From RUG14300 sp964391805 (GTDB lineage: Bacteria > Bacillota > Clostridia > Christensenellales > CAG-1252): a stretch of DNA of 64,000 nt. The DNA lies in the NCBI GenBank assembly GCA_964391805.1, contig CAYMNK010000004.1, positions 1-64,000 of the forward strand. The letters are read 5' to 3'. The translations under genes and the position numbers were made by a program. The notes beneath the pieces are model-generated. The model worked only from the letters and a program-made list of their open reading frames with translations, searched no databases and was not told where the DNA came from. Below, piece after piece: positions 49,765-59,278 of this stretch (position 1 is its first letter; every line of letters starts with the position of its first letter).

Positions 49765-51302
49765 TTCCAATATTTCCTATCTAACGACCTATATTGAATA
49801 GCTTCGGCAATATGCTCTATCTTTATATCCTCTGAGTTTTCAATATCGGCAATCGTTCTCGCAACTCTCAAGATTCTATAACTTGCTCTTGCTGACAATC
49901 CGAGTTTTACAAAAGCAGTTTCCATAAGTGCTTTACTTTCTTTATCTATTTTACAAAATCTATTAATATCTTGGTTAGACATTTCCGCATTGGTATGAAT
50001 ACCTTTAGGATTATCTTTGAAGCGTTCATACTCCAGTGCTCTTACTCTCTTAACTCTTTCTCTAATTTCACTCGAACCTTCTTGTTTTGCTTCCGATGAA
50101 AACTCCTCATAACTAATACTATCGACCTCAACTTGAATATCTATTCTATCGAGTAATGGTCCGGATAACTTGCCGATATAATTACGAATCTGTTGTGGAG
50201 AACAGGTGCATTCTTTATTTTTAGAACCGTAATTTCCGCACGGACACGGATTCATACTACCGACAAGCATAAAACGCGCGGGATAATCAACGGTTTGCAT
50301 AACCCTCGATACGGTAACCTTTCCGTCTTCCATAGGTTGTCTTAGGGCTTCGAGCGATCTCCTATTATACTCAGGAACCTCGTCGAGAAATAACACTCCG
50401 TAATGGGCTAAACTGACTTCACCCGGTTTAGCAGTTCGATCACCACCGACCAAAGCGGGAAGGGTAACGGAATGATGGGGCGTTCTAAAAGGTCTCGTCT
50501 TGACAATACCATTAGCGGCATCCAGTAATCCTGCAACAGAATGTATTTTGGTTACCTCAACGGCCTCATCAAAACTTAACTCGGGCATTATAGTCAAAAC
50601 GCATTTTGCAAGCATGGTTTTACCTGAGCCGGGGGCTCCGACCATAAGTACATTATGACCGCCTGCAACCGCGATTTCCAAAGCTCGCTTTGCTGTCGAT
50701 TGTCCTTTTACGTCCGCAAAATCGATTCCGTATTTATTGAGATTGACTTCATCGGCGTTAAATTTGACTGTTTCTAATGGCTCTATCGGTTTTTCTCCCG
50801 AAAGGTGGTTAACAACATCCGTTAAGTTATTAGCGGGAAAAACGTCGATACCTTCGATATAGCAGGCTTCTTGCCTATTCGCATCGGGAATAATGAATTT
50901 AGTGTAACCTGCTTGAACTCCCGAAATAAGTATAGCCATTAATCCGTTGATACGCCTAAGCGATCCATCCAACGATAATTCGCCTAAGAACACATAGTCC
51001 TTCGTTGTATCCTTAAGAACCTGTCCCGACGATGATAGTATGCCTATTGCTATGGGTAAATCGAATATAGATCCCTCTTTACGTGTCTCGGCAGGAGCAA
51101 AATTGATGGTTATCCGCCTAATCGGGTATTCGTAATCCGAATTGATAATTGCAGATCTAACCCTATCCTTTGACTCCTTGACGACGGCGTCGGGAAGCCC
51201 TACCATTTCGACCGAAGGAACACCGCCGGCAATATCGACTTCGATATCGACGGCATAACCTTCTAATCCCTTTAAAGCATAACTTTTCGTCTTTGTAAGC
51301 AT
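49761..51302 (-). CDS. comM: ComM/YifB-family AAA+ ATPase
   Basis: A Mg-chelatase-related helicase; Vibrio ComM promotes branch migration in transformation. The 513-residue protein has an N-terminal Lon-substrate-like domain (VDIEVDIAGGVPSVEMVGLP), then Walker A in MVGAPGSGKTMLAKCV, RPFRTPHHSVTLPALVGG, GVLFLDEVPEYNRR (Walker B) and the SMNPCPCGNYGSKNKECTC zinc site. Lies 4 bp after the membrane gene and overlaps dprA. Confidence 0.94.
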   Translation of the reverse strand: MLTKTKSYALKGLEGYAVDIEVDIAGGVPSVEMVGLPDAVVKESKDRVRSAIINSDYEYPIRRITINFAPAETRKEGSIFDLPIAIGILSSSGQVLKDTTKDYVFLGELSLDGSLRRINGLMAILISGVQAGYTKFIIPDANRQEACYIEGIDVFPANNLTDVVNHLSGEKPIEPLETVKFNADEVNLNKYGIDFADVKGQSTAKRALEIAVAGGHNVLMVGAPGSGKTMLAKCVLTIMPELSFDEAVEVTKIHSVAGLLDAANGIVKTRPFRTPHHSVTLPALVGGDRTAKPGEVSLAHYGVLFLDEVPEYNRRSLEALRQPMEDGKVTVSRVMQTVDYPARFMLVGSMNPCPCGNYGSKNKECTCSPQQIRNYIGKLSGPLLDRIDIQVEVDSISYEEFSSEAKQEGSSEIRERVKRVRALEYERFKDNPKGIHTNAEMSNQDINRFCKIDKESKALMETAFVKLGLSARASYRILRVARTIADIENSEDIKIEHIAEAIQYRSLDRKYWK

Positions 51303-51306
51303 CTTT

Positions 51307-53436
51307 TTATTCTTCCGTTAATTTATTTTCTTTTTCAATATGAAGTCTTTCGCCAACATATTTAAAATAGCATTTATCAATCGATAAGACGGGATATCCC
51401 TTCTTATTGATACAAATATTCCAAACGACCGAGCCCAAATACAATGTGATTGCTACCCAAACGATGGAAAAGATGATGGCAACGGGATCATTGGCAGATA
51501 CCGCGATTTCTTGCGCGTTTGCCCCACCCGGTACATATTTACAAATCATAAGTTCGTAACATATTGAAAGTGTCGCTATAATACTTAACAATGCTGTGCT
51601 TGTCAAAACTTTACGATCTCCGCTCATCACGACATATAGGTACAATATCGATAATGCAATGATTGTAACTAATGGAGTCATTCTAATCGATAATGTAAAT
51701 ACAATTAGTATCGAGTAGCCTGCCAATAAAATAAGTTGTTGTCTATCTCTTGACTTGGAATATAAACAAATACAATACAGTAATCCTCCGGCTACTAATA
51801 AAGCGCTCATAACAATACCCGCCGTATTGACCAATACACTCGATTGTCCGCACATTGCATAAATATTGAATGCACCGTCAGTAAAATACTTATTGACGGA
51901 GAAAATAGTACAATAACGTTCTAATACAATAAACGGCCTACCGGTTGCAAAATAGTTAAACGACAAGGGCAATGTTAATAAATATGATGAAATTAACGAA
52001 ACCGTTGCGGAAATAGGTAAAACATTTCGTTTGTCCGGATCCTTGATATAAATTACAACAGCATAAGCAACTAATAGCGGGAATATCCATAGGCTCTCTG
52101 CCATAAATAATACCGAAAATGTGTAGCAAATTGTCAATTTAACGATTTTCTTCTCCCTTGCGTTAACGAGAGCAAGAATTAGGAATAGAATGCCGATAGA
52201 ATAATATGAACAATATACCGAACTTGCGATAAATACCGCAGGAACAAGTGCATATGCAAGAGCTATAATAAACGCCCTAACCGAACCGAACTTTCTATTT
52301 GCCAAAACATACAAAACGAATACGATAACAAGATCGGCAACTATGGCAGGTATTTTGATAAATATCGCCATTCCCTTTGATCCAGTCAATAATCCGAATG
52401 CCTTAGACAATAAACCCATTATCCACAAAACATAACTTACACCCGGAGTATAATATGTTTCCGATGTGAAATAATATGTAATCAAGCCGTCGGTAGCAAA
52501 ACCATTTGCGGAAACTGTGAGCTTATTAAGTGAATCACCATGCCCGTAAAGGGTAATGGACAATACAAATCTAACGGCAAATGCAATCAAAGCAGATACA
52601 GCAAGTAAAAAAGCCGAAGATGTAAAAAATGCTTTTGCTTTCGATTTATTTTCAATATCTTCGGATACATTGGATATATCTAATGATTTGTTACGACGAT
52701 ACCAAACATATAAACCATACAGCACCGCCGCGCCTACTGCAACAAGTATAACGGTAAAAGCAATACCTTCTCCTGTTGTTAAATAGTTTTGAGAAAAACC
52801 ATTGGTTCCCTTTTTACCGAGATCGTATACAATAAGACCTGTAGCGGAAACATCGGGATTTTCAATCTTTTTTAGCGAAATATTATCGAAATAGGCATAT
52901 CCGCTCGTCACTTTGGACGAATCGGTACCGAGTCCGAAACGAACATTAACTTTATCAAATGAATTATTTCTAAAACAGACCTGAATAGTTTGCCACTCGG
53001 AATTAAGGGCTGTCACCGATTGAGCTATTACATTAGCTTCGGCTAATCCGACAAAAGCACCTAAAGAACCCTCTGAGGATATCTTAGTCGTTACCTTAAC
53101 ATCAACAGACAAAATGTAAATAGCATTTTTATCGAGAGAAACTTCTTGAGAAAAATATCCGTAAGAGCCTGCCGACTTACTATCTATACCGATATAGGTA
53201 CGGCCATGCTTAGCGCTGTCGCTTTCGTAATCGGTTGTACCGGGGGATAAAACAGTTTCGGTGTAAGTTACCTTAGCCGAATCATCGGTAAAATAAGTCC
53301 AGCCTTCCGACTTTTGTTCAAGATTGGAGTTAGTGATTATTTCTTGTTCGTAATCGATTTTCGAGGAGCATCCCACTAATAAGACGGATGATATCAAAAT
53401 CAATGCGATCACAATGAAATAAAATGTTTTCTTCAT
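51307..53436 (-). CDS. Lipoprotein-anchored GT-C-like membrane protein
   Basis: A 709-residue fusion without a name I can give. Residues 1-22 are a signal peptide with lipobox LLVGC. About 28-195 looks like a beta-rich carbohydrate-binding-type domain (YFSQEVSLDKNAIYILSVDV, GYAYFDNISL). After a linker come about 12 membrane helices. This part resembles GT-C-fold transferases that use lipid-linked sugars: HGDSLNKLTV, TYYTPGVSYVLWIMGLLSK and FIKIPAIVADLVIVFVLYVL. The usual Asp of the GQVDS-type loop is not visible (VYCSYYSIG). Gives a surface or wall glycan role only by inference. First gene of the comM-dprA-topA run. Confidence 0.7.
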   Translation of the reverse strand: MKKTFYFIVIALILISSVLLVGCSSKIDYEQEIITNSNLEQKSEGWTYFTDDSAKVTYTETVLSPGTTDYESDSAKHGRTYIGIDSKSAGSYGYFSQEVSLDKNAIYILSVDVKVTTKISSEGSLGAFVGLAEANVIAQSVTALNSEWQTIQVCFRNNSFDKVNVRFGLGTDSSKVTSGYAYFDNISLKKIENPDVSATGLIVYDLGKKGTNGFSQNYLTTGEGIAFTVILVAVGAAVLYGLYVWYRRNKSLDISNVSEDIENKSKAKAFFTSSAFLLAVSALIAFAVRFVLSITLYGHGDSLNKLTVSANGFATDGLITYYFTSETYYTPGVSYVLWIMGLLSKAFGLLTGSKGMAIFIKIPAIVADLVIVFVLYVLANRKFGSVRAFIIALAYALVPAVFIASSVYCSYYSIGILFLILALVNAREKKIVKLTICYTFSVLFMAESLWIFPLLVAYAVVIYIKDPDKRNVLPISATVSLISSYLLTLPLSFNYFATGRPFIVLERYCTIFSVNKYFTDGAFNIYAMCGQSSVLVNTAGIVMSALLVAGGLLYCICLYSKSRDRQQLILLAGYSILIVFTLSIRMTPLVTIIALSILYLYVVMSGDRKVLTSTALLSIIATLSICYELMICKYVPGGANAQEIAVSANDPVAIIFSIVWVAITLYLGSVVWNICINKKGYPVLSIDKCYFKYVGERLHIEKENKLTEE

Positions 53437-53459
53437 TAAACTTACCTCTGTATAATTCT

Positions 53460-53488
53460 ATAATACGACATTTTAAAATCGTATACAA
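53460..53488 (-). promoter_or_regulatory. Probable promoter of the GT-C/comM/dprA/topA run
   Basis: On the minus strand TTGTAT (53488-53483), 17-bp spacer and TATTAT (53465-53460), with a predicted start near 53453 and an AGAGGTAAG ribosome site before the ATG at 53436. It is the only clear promoter above a series of genes that runs to ligA. The 291 bp between this gene and spoIVA otherwise hold only the spoIVA terminator. Confidence 0.5.
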
Positions 53489-53604
53489 GATAATTTTAAT
53501 ATCAACTGCCTCAAAAATCAAGTATATATTTAAAATATTATAAATATTAAATATTTTTTATTAGTAGTATTCAAAAATTATGCGTTTTTTGCCCTCATGG
53601 ACGT

Positions 53605-53646
53605 GAAAAAGAAAAAGGGAGCAACTTTCTAATAGGCTACTCCCTT
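53605..53646 (-). terminator. Terminator of spoIVA
   Basis: On the minus strand AAGGGAGTA (53646-53638) pairs with TGCTCCCTT (53623-53615), 9 bp with one G-U pair and a 14-nt loop, then TTTCTTTTT. It stands about 80 nt below the spoIVA stop. Confidence 0.75.
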
Positions 53647-53727
53647 ACCAATTATAAAGTATTTGATTCAAAGCTATAAGACATACTGCACTTTAACAAG
53701 ACATCTGGCTTAGTTAGAATTAAACAC

Positions 53728-55200
53728 TTAAAGCAATATACAAATCATTCCGCCTTTTCCGTCGTTTATAATCTTACCGAGTGTTTTTCTTACCTTGACC
53801 TTTGCTTCGTCGGGAAGTGACGATATCTTATTACTCAATCCTTCATTGACCAAACTCGACAACGATTTACCAAACATATTGGTATCCCAAATACTTTTCT
53901 TATTATTCTCAAATTCCTCAAGCAAATACTTTACCAACTCTTCGCTCTGCTGTTCACTTCCTACAATAGGATTTACTTCAGTTCTTACATCTACCTTCAT
54001 GATATGCAAGGAAGGTGCACTTGCTTTCAATCGTACACCGAAGCGCCCGGATTGCTTCATTATCTCCGGTTCTTCGAGAATCATTTCATCCAATGAAGGA
54101 ACTACTACTCCGTATCCTGTTTCGTTAACCTCATCCAGTGCATCCTTTAATTTGCGATAATGTACTGCGTCTTCGGAAAGTTTGATAACATAACTCATCA
54201 ATTCATATTCGTCGCCTATACTTTGAGCGCAACTTTTACTTAGCTCCTCATAAAACATTTCGGGACGAGCTGTCAGCGATACTGTTATTGCACCGCTACC
54301 CATACTTATGGTATCTATTTGGCAACTTACATATTTAGAAGATTCGGGTAAATGTATTTTGTCGACATCGCCCATCTTATTAACATCGGAGGTCATCGTG
54401 TTTATCATTTCAACCGTTTCGGTTATCAAGGCGTTTTCTCTATCAAGCGCTCTCATCCATTCGGGAATATGAACATCAATCATTCTCACGGGAAACTCAT
54501 TAAGCATAGATAACATAATGCGGTCAACATCGCTGTTTTCCATCGTTTGAACATTCAAACAAATAACAGATACCGAATATCTTTCGCTCAAAGCCTCCGA
54601 CAATTTGATAGTATCCTTATTCTCGGGATCCTTGCAGTTGAGAATAACTACAAACGGCTTACCTATCGCCTTTAACCGTTCTACCGCGCGTTCTTCTGCT
54701 TCTATATAACTTGACCTTGGCATATCGGTAATACTTCCGTCAGTGGTTATTACTATACCTATAGTAGAATGGTCGTTGATAACTTTGGTAGTCCCAATTT
54801 CCGCAGCTTGCTCGAAGGGTATTTCGCCATCATTCCAGGGCGTTTTGACCATTCTGTCTTTTTCTCCCTCGGTAGCACCCAAAGCGCCGTCGATAACGTA
54901 ACCCACACAATCGATCAATCTAATCCTTGCAGTTGCCTTCTCGCCAAACTTAACCTCGACCGCCTCGGCAGGTACAAATTTGGGTTGAGTTGTCATGATA
55001 GTTTTTCCGTCAGCCGATTGAGGCATTTCGTCAATCGTTCTTGTGAGCACGTTTTTATCCTCGATATTAGGTAAAACCGCCAATTCCATAAAGCGTTTAA
55101 TAAATGTAGATTTCCCCGTTCTTACGGGACCAACCACTCCTAAATAAATATCACCACCTGTTCTCGATGCAATATCGTTATAAATCTCGTATGATTCCAT
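53728..55200 (-). CDS. spoIVA: Stage IV sporulation protein A (spore coat ATPase)
   Basis: SpoIVA polymerises on the forespore with ATP to form the coat basement and is anchored by SpoVM. At 490 residues it matches the Bacillus length of 492. The P-loop GPVRTGKSTFIKRF places Lys at position 30, as in Bacillus. Other blocks are VLTRTIDEMPQSADGKTIMT, VRLIDCVGY-type Walker B (IRLIDCVGYVIDG), VIVLNCKDP-like FVVILNCKDPENKD and a C-terminal GGMICILL. GGAGGAG lies 5 bases above the ATG. This gene shows that the organism belongs to an endospore-forming lineage. Confidence 0.97.
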   Translation of the reverse strand: MESYEIYNDIASRTGGDIYLGVVGPVRTGKSTFIKRFMELAVLPNIEDKNVLTRTIDEMPQSADGKTIMTTQPKFVPAEAVEVKFGEKATARIRLIDCVGYVIDGALGATEGEKDRMVKTPWNDGEIPFEQAAEIGTTKVINDHSTIGIVITTDGSITDMPRSSYIEAEERAVERLKAIGKPFVVILNCKDPENKDTIKLSEALSERYSVSVICLNVQTMENSDVDRIMLSMLNEFPVRMIDVHIPEWMRALDRENALITETVEMINTMTSDVNKMGDVDKIHLPESSKYVSCQIDTISMGSGAITVSLTARPEMFYEELSKSCAQSIGDEYELMSYVIKLSEDAVHYRKLKDALDEVNETGYGVVVPSLDEMILEEPEIMKQSGRFGVRLKASAPSLHIMKVDVRTEVNPIVGSEQQSEELVKYLLEEFENNKKSIWDTNMFGKSLSSLVNEGLSNKISSLPDEAKVKVRKTLGKIINDGKGGMICILL

Positions 55201-55227
55201 AAAGCTCCTCCATTTGTTTTCTATGGA

Positions 55228-55254
55228 AAGTTATGCAAACGAAAGCAAATATAG
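55228..55254 (-). promoter_or_regulatory. Candidate sporulation (sigma-E-like) promoter of spoIVA
   Basis: On the minus strand CTATATT (55254-55248), 12-bp spacer and CATAACTT (55235-55228) roughly follow the sigma-E pattern (ATATT and CATACA-like boxes). No sigma-A promoter is visible in this gap. The match is partial. Confidence 0.3.
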
Positions 55255-55275
55255 AACGAATTCATGAAAAAATGT

Positions 55276-55318
55276 TCAACAAAAACACTTATTCGAAAAA
55301 AAATCAAATAAGCGTTTT
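55276..55318 (-). terminator. Terminator of the der/aminotransferase run
   Basis: On the minus strand AAAACGCTTATT (55318-55307) pairs with AATAAGTGTTTT (55293-55282), 12 bp with one G-U pair, then a T. The stem stands 37 bp below the aminotransferase stop. Confidence 0.7.
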
Positions 55319-55354
55319 TATTAAAATAATATGAATACTATTTGAACAAATTAA

Positions 55355-56632
55355 TTAGTCAATAGGAGATATGTTTAATAGTTTTTCTAATACCGCATAA
55401 TCGACACAAACAGCCAAAGCCTTTAATGCTACATCGATTTCATCGACCGATATATAAGACGGGGCAATTCTAATGGTAGAATCGAGGTCATCTATATGTA
55501 GAGGATATGCCGAACCAGGCTCAGTTAAAGTGATGCCAATCTTTTTACATAATTCGGTTACACGCTTTGCGGTACCTTCTAATACAAATAACGTTACGAA
55601 ATAACCGCCCTTGGGATCGGTCCAGTGAACATAGTTATTACCTTGGAATGCCTCGTTAAAAACTTCTTGAACCTTTTCGAACTTCGGACGAAGTATAGCA
55701 GCATGTCTATCCATAAGCAATTTAACGGTAGCGACATCCTTAAAGAACAAGGCGTGCTCATATTGATTTACCTTATCGAAATTGATAGTTTGAACCGCAA
55801 AATATTTCTTTAGAGATTGCAAGTTTTTCTCTCCGGTGGATAAACAGCAAGTTCCGCCCGATGAAAAAGTCATTTTACTGGTAGAAATGAACATATATAC
55901 TCTATCTTGAACGGCATCGGGGACATTGAAAATATTCAACAATTCAGGAGCATCAGGATATAGAGCATGAACGCAGTACGCATTGTCCCAAAAAATTCTA
56001 AAATCGACTGCCGCAGTTTTCATAGTTGCCAATCTTCTTACGGTGTCATCGGAATAAACTATACCGCTCGGATTGGAAAATCTCGGTACGCAAAACATGC
56101 CCTTTATAGATATATCCGAAGCAACAAGTTCTTCAACTAATTCCATATCCGGTCCGTTTTCATCCATAGGCACGGCAATCATTTCGATACCAAGTTGCTC
56201 TAACATGGCAAAATGTCTGTCATAACCGGGGACGGGGCACAAAAACTTAACCTTGGGCAGTTTACACCATGGAGTTCCTCCGAGTACGCCGAAGCACCAT
56301 GCTTTGGTAAGCACGTCATAAATCAAGTTTAAGCTCGAATTACCGCCTAAGAAAATGCTTTCCTTATCCACACCCAAAAGGTTTGCAAAAATGTTTTTCA
56401 ATTCGGGTACACCGTCAAGACTACCGTAATTCCTGTAATCGGCTTTTTTGTTAAAAACATAAGTTTTATCTATAGTATCGAATAATCCCATAGATAAATC
56501 TAATTGTTCCGAACATTGCTTACCTCTTGACAAATCAAAGGAATATCTTTCCTTTTGTAATGACTGATATCTTCTTTTAATTTTTCCGAATTCATTTTGG
56601 AGTTCGTCTTGATTAAGTCCTTGATAGTTCAT
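55355..56632 (-). CDS. Aspartate aminotransferase-like PLP enzyme (PF12897 type)
   Basis: A 425-residue fold-type I aminotransferase. The N terminus (SFDLSRGKQCSEQLDLSMG) and the YRNYGSLDGVPELKNIFA block fit the Asp_aminotransf subgroup that is distinct from AspC. The PLP Lys is in FISTSKMTFSSGGT, and SNPSGIVYSDD holds the Asn that binds PLP. DDLDSTIRIAPSYIS near the end carries the substrate Arg. It probably makes aspartate from oxaloacetate and glutamate. It is 43 bp after der with a weak AGGAG. Confidence 0.85.
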   Translation of the reverse strand: MNYQGLNQDELQNEFGKIKRRYQSLQKERYSFDLSRGKQCSEQLDLSMGLFDTIDKTYVFNKKADYRNYGSLDGVPELKNIFANLLGVDKESIFLGGNSSLNLIYDVLTKAWCFGVLGGTPWCKLPKVKFLCPVPGYDRHFAMLEQLGIEMIAVPMDENGPDMELVEELVASDISIKGMFCVPRFSNPSGIVYSDDTVRRLATMKTAAVDFRIFWDNAYCVHALYPDAPELLNIFNVPDAVQDRVYMFISTSKMTFSSGGTCCLSTGEKNLQSLKKYFAVQTINFDKVNQYEHALFFKDVATVKLLMDRHAAILRPKFEKVQEVFNEAFQGNNYVHWTDPKGGYFVTLFVLEGTAKRVTELCKKIGITLTEPGSAYPLHIDDLDSTIRIAPSYISVDEIDVALKALAVCVDYAVLEKLLNISPID

Positions 56633-56675
56633 AAATAATTCTCCTAATTCAATTGATAATTGAAGGTATTAATTG

Positions 56676-57992
56676 CTATTTATTGTCTTCACCCTTCGAT
56701 TTTAAAGATATCCTTATCGGAGTTCCGCTAAAATCGAATGCATTTCTCAAGCCGTTTTCGAGGTATCTTAGATACGAGAAGTGAATCAGCTTTTCGTCAT
56801 TCACAAAAAGAACGAAGGTCGGAGGAAGGGTATTAGGCTGAGTTGCGTAATATATTTTTAACTTACGTCCATTCTTTGTGGGCGGTTCATTAACCGATAA
56901 TAAATCGCTTAACACATCGTTTAGAGTACCGGTGGAAACACGCCTTGTGGCATTTGCATAAACGTAATCCACTTCGCTAAGCAATTTGTCCACTCTTTTT
57001 CCTGTCAATGCGCTTAAATAAAGGGTGCGGAAATAACTCATAAATTTGAGTTCGGTTGCAATTTTTTTATTGAAAACATTGACGGTATTGGTATCCTTTT
57101 CTACGAGATCCCACTTATTCATAACGATTAAAGACGGCTTGCCTTGCTCGTGAACATAGCCCGCTATCTTTACATCTTGTTCGGATATACCTTTATCGGC
57201 ATCGATTACGATAACGGTTACATCGGAACGACGCACCGCTGCCAACGCTCTAACTACCGAATAATATTCGACGTCTTCGTCTACATTACCCTTCTTTCTT
57301 ATACCTGCAGTATCGATTACAGTATAATTCTTGCCGTTATAAGTGATTAAGCTGTCAATGGTATCTCTTGTAGTTCCTGCAATATCGGAAACAATTGATC
57401 TATCTTTACCGATCAATTTATTGACAAGGCTACTTTTACCAGCATTCGGTTTACCTACCACCGCAATTTTTAGCCCTGACTCTTGGTCTTCGGATGCCTC
57501 ACACTCACCTAAAGCCTCGACTACGGCATCCAGAACATCGCCTAAACCTTTACTGTGTTCGGCGCTGATTCCATAAGGTTCACCTAATCCAAGTTGATAA
57601 AAATCATACGGGGTATCCCATGGATTATCGAGTTTATTCACCGCCAAAATAACCGGTTTACGAGTCATTCTCAAGTATTCGGCTATTAAATAATCATCGG
57701 GAAGAAGTCCTTGCTTACCGTCGCACATAAAGATAATCGCATCTGCAACTTCTACGGCAAGTTCGGCTTGCGCTCTAATATGTTTCCACATTTGATCGTC
57801 GCTTTTGATCTCAATTCCGCCCGTATCGATGGCGGTAAACGCCGATCCGCACCATTCGACATCGGCATAAATTCTATCACGTGTAACGCCGGGTCTATCG
57901 AACGTTATACTTATTCTTTTACCTGCCAACTGATTGAAAAATGTAGATTTTCCAACATTTGGTCTTCCAACTACTGCTACTATTTTAGTCAT
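56676..57992 (-). CDS. der: Ribosome-assembly GTPase Der (EngA)
   Basis: Essential 50S assembly GTPase with two tandem G domains and a KH-like C terminus; 438 residues. First P-loop GRPNVGKSTFFNQLAG, second GKPNAGKSSLVNKLIG; both NKxD motifs are seen as NKLDNPWD and MNKWDLVE. I chose the ATG at 57992 because GAAGGTGA precedes it. The start lies 8 bp inside the DUF512 gene, an arrangement seen in several Clostridia. Confidence 0.96.
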   Translation of the reverse strand: MTKIVAVVGRPNVGKSTFFNQLAGKRISITFDRPGVTRDRIYADVEWCGSAFTAIDTGGIEIKSDDQMWKHIRAQAELAVEVADAIIFMCDGKQGLLPDDYLIAEYLRMTRKPVILAVNKLDNPWDTPYDFYQLGLGEPYGISAEHSKGLGDVLDAVVEALGECEASEDQESGLKIAVVGKPNAGKSSLVNKLIGKDRSIVSDIAGTTRDTIDSLITYNGKNYTVIDTAGIRKKGNVDEDVEYYSVVRALAAVRRSDVTVIVIDADKGISEQDVKIAGYVHEQGKPSLIVMNKWDLVEKDTNTVNVFNKKIATELKFMSYFRTLYLSALTGKRVDKLLSEVDYVYANATRRVSTGTLNDVLSDLLSVNEPPTKNGRKLKIYYATQPNTLPPTFVLFVNDEKLIHFSYLRYLENGLRNAFDFSGTPIRISLKSKGEDNK

Positions 57993-59277
57993 ATTCACCT
58001 TCAAGTATTTTGATAAACGATTCACCGCCCTCCGAAATATAAGCCCTACAACCCAATTCAGTTTCTAAATGCTTAAGCGATATACCGTCAAGAAATACGT
58101 TTTCGAATTCCTTGAGCATTGTAGACGGTAAAATCATTTTTTTGTATTTTATATTTTCTTTCGTTTGTTCTATAATATCGGTTGCGGTCAAAAGTCCCGC
58201 TACGGTGACACTTTCACCGAACCAATTATTCTTAACAACCTTAACGTCGAGTTTTAAATCGGGATGTTCTCTACACAACCTCTCGGCAAATTCGGTAAGC
58301 ATTTTACCGAATGCGACACCGGTAACACAGGTAAATTCACCTTTAAGGCGTTTACCGTTAGATAATTCTTCATTTGCCGAATCGAAGAAGAGCGAAACTT
58401 CACCGACTCCGTTTTCTATTTGATTAAAGTCTTCATAACTGTCCGCATCGGGAATAGCTCTTTCCGCCAAAACATACATCTCGTCCGAACACCAAACAAA
58501 CCTCGTTTGCACCTCGGATAAGCATTTACGCTGAAAATCCTCGATATAATCAATGGTTCTCGACGCACATTCCAAGCTTATCGGTTTAAGGGGATAAAGT
58601 CCTTCTCTGTGACCTGTCAATCCAACCGGTACGACGGCAACCGTTTGCACCGCAGGATGACGTTTATATAATTCCTCTACCGTTTCTTTGAGTACGTCAT
58701 CGCTGTTTATACCCTCTATCATAACGATTTGGGTATGAAATTTGATGCCGAACTTCGATAGATAATCGATATAATCGAATACCTTGGCGCTATTCGGGTT
58801 AGCACATATTTTTGTTTTTATCTCACGATTATAGCAATGAATGGATATGTACAGAGGGGATAATTTTAGCCTTGCTATTCTATCGAGATCGGATTGGGTA
58901 AGATTGGACATGGTTACATAACTACCGCAAGTAAATGATAATCTATAGTCGTCATCCTTAACGTATAAACTCTCTCTCATACCCTTTTTACATTGCTCCA
59001 CGAAACAAAAAATGCATCTGTTTTTACAGCGTTTGAGTTCAAAATCGAGTTCGGGATATGTAATACCGAGGTCCTCGTCGTCCTGCTTGATAATCCTAAC
59101 AGTGCGAACACCTTTTTTCCCTTGTACCGTAACGGTAAAATCCGACAATGACGAATAATACTGAAGATCGAGCTGATCTTCAAAATTATATCCGTCAAAG
59201 GCAAGAATATACTCACCTTTTTTTATTCCGGCTCTCCAAAACGGAGAATGCCTTTTTACCGATTTAATTAACAGCAT
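57985..59277 (-). CDS. DUF512 PDZ/radical-SAM-like protein
   Basis: A 430-residue protein with an N-terminal PDZ-like domain (FWRAGIKKGEYILAFDG, about 12-28), a radical-SAM-like core with CKNRCIFCFVEQC (C-x3-C-x2-C) and a C-terminal DUF512 domain (CVTGVAFGKMLTEFAERL). Function is unknown; it is found next to der across Clostridia. The ATG at 59277 has GAGGAAT upstream; a TTG five codons earlier lies inside ppiB. Confidence 0.92.
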   Translation of the reverse strand: MLLIKSVKRHSPFWRAGIKKGEYILAFDGYNFEDQLDLQYYSSLSDFTVTVQGKKGVRTVRIIKQDDEDLGITYPELDFELKRCKNRCIFCFVEQCKKGMRESLYVKDDDYRLSFTCGSYVTMSNLTQSDLDRIARLKLSPLYISIHCYNREIKTKICANPNSAKVFDYIDYLSKFGIKFHTQIVMIEGINSDDVLKETVEELYKRHPAVQTVAVVPVGLTGHREGLYPLKPISLECASRTIDYIEDFQRKCLSEVQTRFVWCSDEMYVLAERAIPDADSYEDFNQIENGVGEVSLFFDSANEELSNGKRLKGEFTCVTGVAFGKMLTEFAERLCREHPDLKLDVKVVKNNWFGESVTVAGLLTATDIIEQTKENIKYKKMILPSTMLKEFENVFLDGISLKHLETELGCRAYISEGGESFIKILEGEYD

Positions 59278-59278
59278 T

